Shown here: one piece after another, positions 52,095 to 57,032 of the stretch
Layout: each line of letters starts with the position of its first letter
Position numbering within the stretch: position 1 is the first letter of the stretch
NCBI GenBank assembly: GCA_016794785.1
Contig: JAEUHC010000005.1
Location: 1 to 57,032 of the forward strand
DNA length: 57,032 nucleotides
Direction of reading: 5' to 3'
Source: Opitutaceae bacterium
GTDB taxonomy: Bacteria > Verrucomicrobiota > Verrucomicrobiia > Opitutales > Opitutaceae
Program-made: the position numbers and the translations under genes
The notes under the pieces: generated by a model
What the model was told of the DNA's origin: nothing
The model's database searches: none
The model's input: the letters and a program-made list of their open reading frames with translations, nothing else

Positions 52095-53606
52095 ATGACC
52101 AAACTCCACATTCTCCCTCCTCACCACGCTACCGGCCCCCGCCTGAATCGCCGGCCCCAGTTCCGCGCCTTGGCTCTCGCCACGCTCGCACTATTCACCG
52201 CGCAGCCCCACGCAGCTGAGACGACATCACGCCCGAACATCATTTTCATTCTCGCTGACGATCTCGGCTTCGGGGATCTCGGCTGTTACGGACAGCGACT
52301 CATCCAGACGCCCCACCTCGATCGCATGGCGACGCAAGGCATGCGCTTCACGCAGCTCTATGCCGGGAACACCGTGTGCGCCCCGTCCCGCTGCACCTTG
52401 CTGACGGGTTTGCACAACGGCCACGCGCCCGTCCGGGGTAACAAGGAGGTGCTGCCCGAAGGCCAGTCCCCGATGCCGGCCGACACTTTCACACTGGGGA
52501 AGATGCTCAAACACGCCGGCTACCAAACGGCGCTGATTGGCAAGTGGGGCCTGGGTCATCCCGGATCGGCCAGCGATCCGCGCAAGGCCGGGTTCGATTT
52601 TTTCTTTGGCTACAACTGCCAGCGCCAGGCCCACTGGACCTACCCTGACTATTTGTGGCGAAACGACCAACGTGTCAGCCTCCCCGGCAATCAGGATGGC
52701 AAACGCGGCCAATACGCCCCGGACCTGCTCGAGGCCGAGGCGCTGCGCTATCTCGCCGCCCACCAAGACCGGCCCTTCTTCCTCTACCTGGCGCTGACCA
52801 GCCCTCACGCCGAATTGCTCGTGCCGGAAGATTCGGCTGCTCCCTATCGAGGGCGTTGGCCGGAGACACCGTTCGCGATGGACGGCAGTGGTGGCGACAA
52901 GCATGGCTTCGGGGCGTATCGCGACTCGCCCACTCCCCGCGCCGCCTTTGCCGGGATGGTCAGCCGCATGGATCGCACGGTCGGACGTCTGCTTGAACAG
53001 CTCCAACGGCTCAAACTCGACGACAACACCCTCGTCATTTTCACCAGCGACAACGGCCCGCACAAGGAAGGCGGTGCCGATCCGGATTTCTTCAAGTCCG
53101 GCGGCCCGTTGCGCGGTTACAAACGGGACCTTACCGAGGGCGGCATTCGCGTGCCCTTCATCGCCCGCTGGCCCGGTCGCATCAACCCCGGCACGGAGGC
53201 CGCGCAAGTCGGATACTTCGGCGATATGATGGCGACGTTCGCTGAATTAACTGGCGCGCCGCTCCCGCCGACCCACGACAGCATCAGCCTGCTGCCAACC
53301 CTGACCGGTCGAGGAATTCAGAAGCAGCACGAGTATCTCTATTGGGAATTCTACGAGAACGGAGTGAGTCAGGCCGTGCTGCTCAACGGTCGCTGGAAAG
53401 CGATCCGCCGCAGGCAGGTGACGGCCCCGATCCAACTTTACGATTTGGCCGCCGATCTCGGCGAGCAGACCGACGTGGCCAAACAAAACCCGCGACTCGC
53501 CGCCCGGTGTGCGGAAATCATGCGCACCGCCCATGTGGACAACGACGACTGGCGGATCCCAGGCCTGCCGGCCGCGCCAGCAACCTCCCCTGCCCCCACG
53601 CGGTGA
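52095..53606 (+). CDS. Sulfatase (arylsulfatase A-like), secreted
   Basis: 503 aa. The N-terminus has a long polar n-region before the hydrophobic core RALALATLALFTAQPHA (24-40); the cleavage site would be near residue 41. NIIFILADDLGFGDLGCYG (48-66) carries the metal Asp pair, CAPSR (95-99) the formylglycine Cys, IGKWGLG replaces GKWHLG (His to Gly), and IFTSDNGPHKEGG is the second metal-binding segment. It is close to the arylsulfatase A-type S1 enzymes common in marine glycan loci. The 157-bp gap before it (51938-52094) has no gene; a weak TCCG-GTTTTA-CGGA inverted repeat is present there. The next sulfatase follows after 39 bp, so the two are probably one transcript. Confidence 0.93.
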   Translation: MTKLHILPPHHATGPRLNRRPQFRALALATLALFTAQPHAAETTSRPNIIFILADDLGFGDLGCYGQRLIQTPHLDRMATQGMRFTQLYAGNTVCAPSRCTLLTGLHNGHAPVRGNKEVLPEGQSPMPADTFTLGKMLKHAGYQTALIGKWGLGHPGSASDPRKAGFDFFFGYNCQRQAHWTYPDYLWRNDQRVSLPGNQDGKRGQYAPDLLEAEALRYLAAHQDRPFFLYLALTSPHAELLVPEDSAAPYRGRWPETPFAMDGSGGDKHGFGAYRDSPTPRAAFAGMVSRMDRTVGRLLEQLQRLKLDDNTLVIFTSDNGPHKEGGADPDFFKSGGPLRGYKRDLTEGGIRVPFIARWPGRINPGTEAAQVGYFGDMMATFAELTGAPLPPTHDSISLLPTLTGRGIQKQHEYLYWEFYENGVSQAVLLNGRWKAIRRRQVTAPIQLYDLAADLGEQTDVAKQNPRLAARCAEIMRTAHVDNDDWRIPGLPAAPATSPAPTR

Positions 53607-53645
53607 ACCGAGTCGCTGCCCAATGGCCGCAGTGGCCGTGCACCA

Positions 53646-55223
53646 ATGAATATTATCATCCCATTCAACATCGGCTTCCCCGTCCGATCATTCCTCATCG
53701 CACTCGGCTTCGCTGTCCCGCTCACGGCGGCGGCAGAGACCGCCGCCCGCCCCAACATTGTGCTCATCGTGGCTGACGACCTTGGCTACGGCGATGTCGG
53801 CTGCTACGGGGCGCGCGCCATTGCCACGCCGCACATCGATCGGCTGGCGGCGCAGGGCCGACGCTTCACCCAAGGTTACGCGCCCGCCTCCACCTGCACG
53901 CCATCCCGCTATGCGCTGATGACCGGCGAATACGCGTGGCGGCAGCAGACCAAACAAACCACCATCCTCGACGGCGACGCGCCCCTGAGCATCGCGCCCG
54001 GGCGCCTCACGCTCCCGGCGTTGCTGAAGCAGGCCGGCTACACCACGGCGCTCAGCGGCAAATGGCACCTCGGTCTCGGCGACGGCGAACACGCCGTGGA
54101 TTTCAATGGCGACATCCGGCCCGGCCCGCTCGAAGTCGGTTTCGACTCCGCCTTCTTCATCCCCGCCACAGTCGATCGCGTGCCCACGGTCTTCATCGAG
54201 AATCACCGCGTCGTCGGCCTCGATCCGACCGATCCGATTCACGTGAGTTATCAAAAGCGCGTGAGCAACGAACCGACCGGTGCCGAGCGCCCCGATCTGC
54301 TCAAGCAGCGCGCCGATGCGCAACACGCCGGCGTAATCGTCAACGGCATCAGCCGCATCGGCTCGATGTCCGGCGGCAAAGCCGCGCGTTGGATCGATGA
54401 AGATTTGGCCGACGTTATCGCCCGTCGCTCGGCGCGCTTCATCGAGGCGCACAAGGCAAAACCCTTCTTCCTCTACCTCGGGACGTTCGATCCCCATGTC
54501 CCCCGCACCCCGCACCCACGCTTCGTCGGCGCGACCAAGCTCGGCCCGCGCGGCGATGTGATCGCCGAGCTCGACTGGACGGTAGGCGAAGTGCTCGCCG
54601 CGCTCGACCGCGCCCGTGTCGCGGACAACACTCTCGTGATCGTCACCAGCGACAACGGCCCGGTGCTGTTCGACGGCTATTTCGACCAGGCGGAGGAACT
54701 CAATGGCGACCACCGGCCCGCCGGCGGACTGCGCGGCTGGAAATACCTCGCCTACGAAGGCGGCACGCGCGTGCCGTTCATCGCGCGTTGGCCCGGCCAC
54801 GTAAGCGTCGGCGTGGACGACCGCATGATCTGCCTGACCGATCTGCTGGCCACCTGCGCGTCGCTCACCGGTCAGAAACTCCCGGCCGGCACCGGCGTCG
54901 ACAGCCTCGACCAACTGCGTGTCCTCACCGGCCAACCCGGCGGCGCAATCCGCACCGAACTCGTCGAACAAGGCATCTCCAACACCCTCGCCCTGCGCGC
55001 GGGCGATTGGAAATTCATCCCTGCGAGCCCGCAGCAGCAGGTGTCCGGCATGGGCTCCGGTGCCAACCCTTCCGACAAACGCTGGGGCGAATCCATCGTC
55101 CGCGAAGACGCCCTTTACCACCTGACCAACGATCCCGCCGAGCAGGTCAACGTTGCCGCCAAATATCCTGATACGGTGAGCGCGTTGCGTGCGCGGCTGG
55201 AGAAGATCAAACGCCCGCGCTGA
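53646..55223 (+). CDS. Sulfatase (arylsulfatase A-like), secreted
   Basis: 525 aa, signal VRSFLIALGFAVPLTAAAE. NIVLIVADDLGYGDVGCYG (37-55) is the metal Asp pair, CTPSR (84-88) the formylglycine site, SGKWHLGLGDG the catalytic Lys/His motif, and IVTSDNGPVLFDGYFDQAEE the second metal segment. An insertion rich in charged residues (about 165-250, HRVVGLDPTDPIHVSYQKRV) is characteristic of a subset of arylsulfatases. It forms a pair with the sulfatase 39 bp upstream but the two differ clearly in sequence, so they are not a recent duplication. It is likely to remove a different sulfate position from the same glycan. The 144-bp gap after it carries a 7-bp hairpin. Confidence 0.93.
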   Translation: MNIIIPFNIGFPVRSFLIALGFAVPLTAAAETAARPNIVLIVADDLGYGDVGCYGARAIATPHIDRLAAQGRRFTQGYAPASTCTPSRYALMTGEYAWRQQTKQTTILDGDAPLSIAPGRLTLPALLKQAGYTTALSGKWHLGLGDGEHAVDFNGDIRPGPLEVGFDSAFFIPATVDRVPTVFIENHRVVGLDPTDPIHVSYQKRVSNEPTGAERPDLLKQRADAQHAGVIVNGISRIGSMSGGKAARWIDEDLADVIARRSARFIEAHKAKPFFLYLGTFDPHVPRTPHPRFVGATKLGPRGDVIAELDWTVGEVLAALDRARVADNTLVIVTSDNGPVLFDGYFDQAEELNGDHRPAGGLRGWKYLAYEGGTRVPFIARWPGHVSVGVDDRMICLTDLLATCASLTGQKLPAGTGVDSLDQLRVLTGQPGGAIRTELVEQGISNTLALRAGDWKFIPASPQQQVSGMGSGANPSDKRWGESIVREDALYHLTNDPAEQVNVAAKYPDTVSALRARLEKIKRPR

Positions 55224-55249
55224 AAATGAACCTCACACACTCACTTTGG

Positions 55250-55275
55250 CCGGGCAGTCCCTTCCGCGTGCCCGG
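55250..55275 (+). terminator. Possible terminator hairpin after the sulfatase pair
   Basis: CCGGGCA and TGCCCGG form a perfect 7-bp stem around a 12-nt loop, 27 bp after the sulfatase stop. There is no T-tract downstream, so termination would have to be factor-dependent; it may simply be a structured spacer. Confidence 0.3.
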
Positions 55276-55367
55276 TCTACCGCTGGGCCGCACCGGGCAA
55301 TCTTACCTTCCGCACTGAACGGCGGCATCTTCGCTCGTTCATCGTCGAACATTCACCGTTCCTTATT

Positions 55368-57032
55368 ATGAAACTTTCCGTCCGTTTCGTCCTCTCCTGC
55401 CTCGGGGCGTGGTTTTCCGGCCTGCCTGCTTCGCAAGCCGCGACATCCGCAGCCAACGCCGACTGGCCGACCTATCTCGGGGGCAAAGACCGCAGCCTCT
55501 ACTCGCCGCTACGACAGATCGACCGCAGCAACGTCGCCCAACTCAAGCCGGCCTGGACCTACGATACCGGGGAGATCGGCGAGTATCAGGCCAACAATCT
55601 GATCATCGCCGGCGTGCTCTACACCGCCACGCAGAGCCGGAAGGTCGTGGCGCTCGATGCCGCGACGGGGCGCGAACTATGGAAATGGGATCCGGCGACA
55701 ACGCTTGCCGGCGCCGGTGGCCGCCGGCAACGCGGGTTGGTATTTTGGCAAAACGAGCAGGGCGGCGAGCAACGGCTCTTCACCGCCGTGGGGAATTTTC
55801 TCTTCGCGCTCGATGCAAAGACGGGCGCACTCATTTCGAGTTTCGGCGACAAAGGTTCGATCCAACTTGGTAGCGGTCTCGACGTGGACGGCACACCGAA
55901 AGTCGGGCTCAACACGCCCGGCGTGGTCTTCAAAGATACGTTGATCATCGGCGGCTTTGGCGGACCGGGCGCAGTGCGCGGCCTCGATGTGCGCACCGGG
56001 GAACGCCGATGGATCTTTCACCTGATTCCGCGCCCCGGCGAAGTTGGCCACGACACCTGGCCCGCCGACGCCTACAAGACGGCCACCGGCGTGATGCCGT
56101 GGTCGGGCCAGGCCCTCGATGAGAAGCGCGGTATCGTCTACATCGCGACGAAGACGGCCGAGCCCGACTTCTACGGCGCGGATCGTCACGGAGACAACCT
56201 CTTTGCCAATTCCCTCGTCGCGCTCGACGCCGCGACCGGCAAACGCCTCTGGCATTTCCAGATCGTGCATCACGATCTCTTGGACAAGGACCTGCCTTGC
56301 GCGCCCATCCTCGTGACGGTGACCCACGGTGGAAAAAAGATCGATGCGGTCGCCCAAGGCACCAAGCACGGTTACCTCTTTGTCTTTGATCGCGTCACCG
56401 GGAAACCGCTCTGGCCCATCGAGGAAAGATCCGTGCCCGCGTCCGAACTCCGCGGCGAGCTGGCTTCGCCGACCCAGCCGTTTCCCACCAAGCCCGCGCC
56501 GCTCATGCGGCAGCATTACGGCGAGGAAGACGTATCCCCGATCTCGCCCGAGGCGCTCGCACTGACGCAGGACCGCATCAGGATTTCGCCGAACTTCGGT
56601 CCGTTTCCCACCCCCGGCCTGAAGGAGACGATCATGTTTCCCGGTTTCGACGGGGGCATGGAGTGGGGCGGAGGCGCCGTCGATCCCAACGGTATCTATT
56701 ACGTCAATGTGAACGAAATTCCGTGGATCTTGCAGATGGTCGAGACCCGGCGCGCCGATGGCACGCCGCTACCCCGCGGCGAACGCGACTACCTGATCCA
56801 CTGTGCCGCGTGTCATGGCATCGACCGCGCTGGGATTCCGCTCGCCGGTTTTCCCTCCCTCCTCGACGTGGACAAGCGGCGCACTCCCGAGGAAGTAATG
56901 AAAATCACGAAGACTGGTTTCGGCCGCATGCCGGCGTTTGATCGCATCCCGGACCCGCAGCGCGAGGCGATCCTGGCCTACGTGTTCGGCAAGACCGCGC
57001 CCACCGGAGGTCGCCCCGACGAGGCAGGAGGC
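55368..57032 (+). CDS. PQQ-dependent dehydrogenase with inserted cytochrome c site (partial, 3' end off the window)
   Basis: 555 codons visible from the ATG at 55368 to the window end. Signal FVLSCLGAWFSGLPASQA. ADWPTYLGGKDRSLYSPLRQ and QANNLIIAGVLYTATQSRKV are the first blades of a quinoprotein beta-propeller; VVALDAATGRELWKWDP and SLVALDAATGKRLWHFQIVH are tryptophan-docking repeats, and HHDLLDKDLPCAPIL is the typical active-site region of membrane-type glucose dehydrogenase relatives. A CAACH heme-binding site (Cys479, Cys482, His483) appears after blade-like segments and is followed by PEEVMKITKTGFGRMPAF, a cytochrome c core with axial Met. The architecture matches periplasmic PQQ sugar dehydrogenases with a cytochrome c domain set into the propeller. 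It would oxidise an aldose or alcohol and pass electrons to the respiratory chain. Confidence 0.9.
   Translation, partial: MKLSVRFVLSCLGAWFSGLPASQAATSAANADWPTYLGGKDRSLYSPLRQIDRSNVAQLKPAWTYDTGEIGEYQANNLIIAGVLYTATQSRKVVALDAATGRELWKWDPATTLAGAGGRRQRGLVFWQNEQGGEQRLFTAVGNFLFALDAKTGALISSFGDKGSIQLGSGLDVDGTPKVGLNTPGVVFKDTLIIGGFGGPGAVRGLDVRTGERRWIFHLIPRPGEVGHDTWPADAYKTATGVMPWSGQALDEKRGIVYIATKTAEPDFYGADRHGDNLFANSLVALDAATGKRLWHFQIVHHDLLDKDLPCAPILVTVTHGGKKIDAVAQGTKHGYLFVFDRVTGKPLWPIEERSVPASELRGELASPTQPFPTKPAPLMRQHYGEEDVSPISPEALALTQDRIRISPNFGPFPTPGLKETIMFPGFDGGMEWGGGAVDPNGIYYVNVNEIPWILQMVETRRADGTPLPRGERDYLIHCAACHGIDRAGIPLAGFPSLLDVDKRRTPEEVMKITKTGFGRMPAFDRIPDPQREAILAYVFGKTAPTGGRPDEAGG

Noticed and set aside
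53688..55121. 477-codon minus-strand frame opposite the last sulfatase
   Set aside because: Antisense to a sulfatase with all active-site motifs.

Overview
The window reads as a high-GC chromosomal segment from a Verrucomicrobiota bacterium, most likely of the Opitutaceae type. This is inferred from a TonB-dependent receptor with the VLSPFVVSS N-terminus, many Cys-type sulfatases, pectate-lyase-superfamily (double beta-helix) exoproteins, Tat-exported glycoside-hydrolase-like proteins and a quinoprotein dehydrogenase. No rRNA, tRNA, IS element or CRISPR array was seen. Assignments come from reading the translated sequence only; no database search was run.

Layout. (1) 1-3744, minus strand: a four-gene run (SDR > ROK kinase > SIS/UPF0309 protein > FAD-dependent oxidoreductase cut by the window edge). 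Its first two junctions are ATGA overlaps, and it is divergent from a GntR-headed, LacI-like sensor regulator (3829-4830). (2) 5061-7181, plus: a small CxxC secreted protein and a TonB receptor that stops inside its barrel (probably a pseudogene). (3) 7235-11537, minus: AmpG-like MFS transporter, cytoplasmic GH1 beta-glucosidase and LacI regulator. (4) 11774-16723, plus: ECF sigma factor, FecR-like anti-sigma factor and a TonB receptor carrying an STN signalling domain. A 10-A homopolymer separates the STN domain from the receptor. (5) 16974-25499: two very large pectate-lyase-superfamily exoproteins. (6) 25646-31895: three consecutive Tat-exported proteins (DUF5060/DUF4038, alpha/alpha-toroid, TIM-barrel with trimerisation-like region). 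(7) 31931-34530: a collapsed sulfatase remnant, then two tandem near-identical TIM-barrel proteins. (8) 34576-50312: a long same-strand block with four sulfatases, a third pectate-lyase-superfamily protein, a GH50-like protein lacking both expected catalytic glutamates, an apparently intact GH50-like agarase, an enolase-superfamily sugar-acid dehydratase, an SDR and an MFS transporter. Many of these genes overlap by 4 bp. (9) 50462-57032: a GH39/GH5-like secreted glycosidase, two more sulfatases and a PQQ dehydrogenase with an inserted cytochrome c site, cut by the window end.

Working together (inference). Segments 4-9 look like a polysaccharide utilisation locus for a sulfated galactose-containing glycan such as agar or porphyran-like material. 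Six intact sulfatases desulfate it, beta-helix and TIM-barrel enzymes cut it, the TonB receptor (controlled by sigma/FecR) imports oligosaccharides, and the enolase-superfamily enzyme, SDR and MFS transporter handle the monosaccharide. All six sulfatases have a C-x-P-x-R site needing formylglycine conversion, but no maturase is in the window. The most striking local observation is the A10 tract at 13907-13916. Removing one A makes the STN reading frame end exactly at an ATGA overlapping a second start codon with its own signal peptide.
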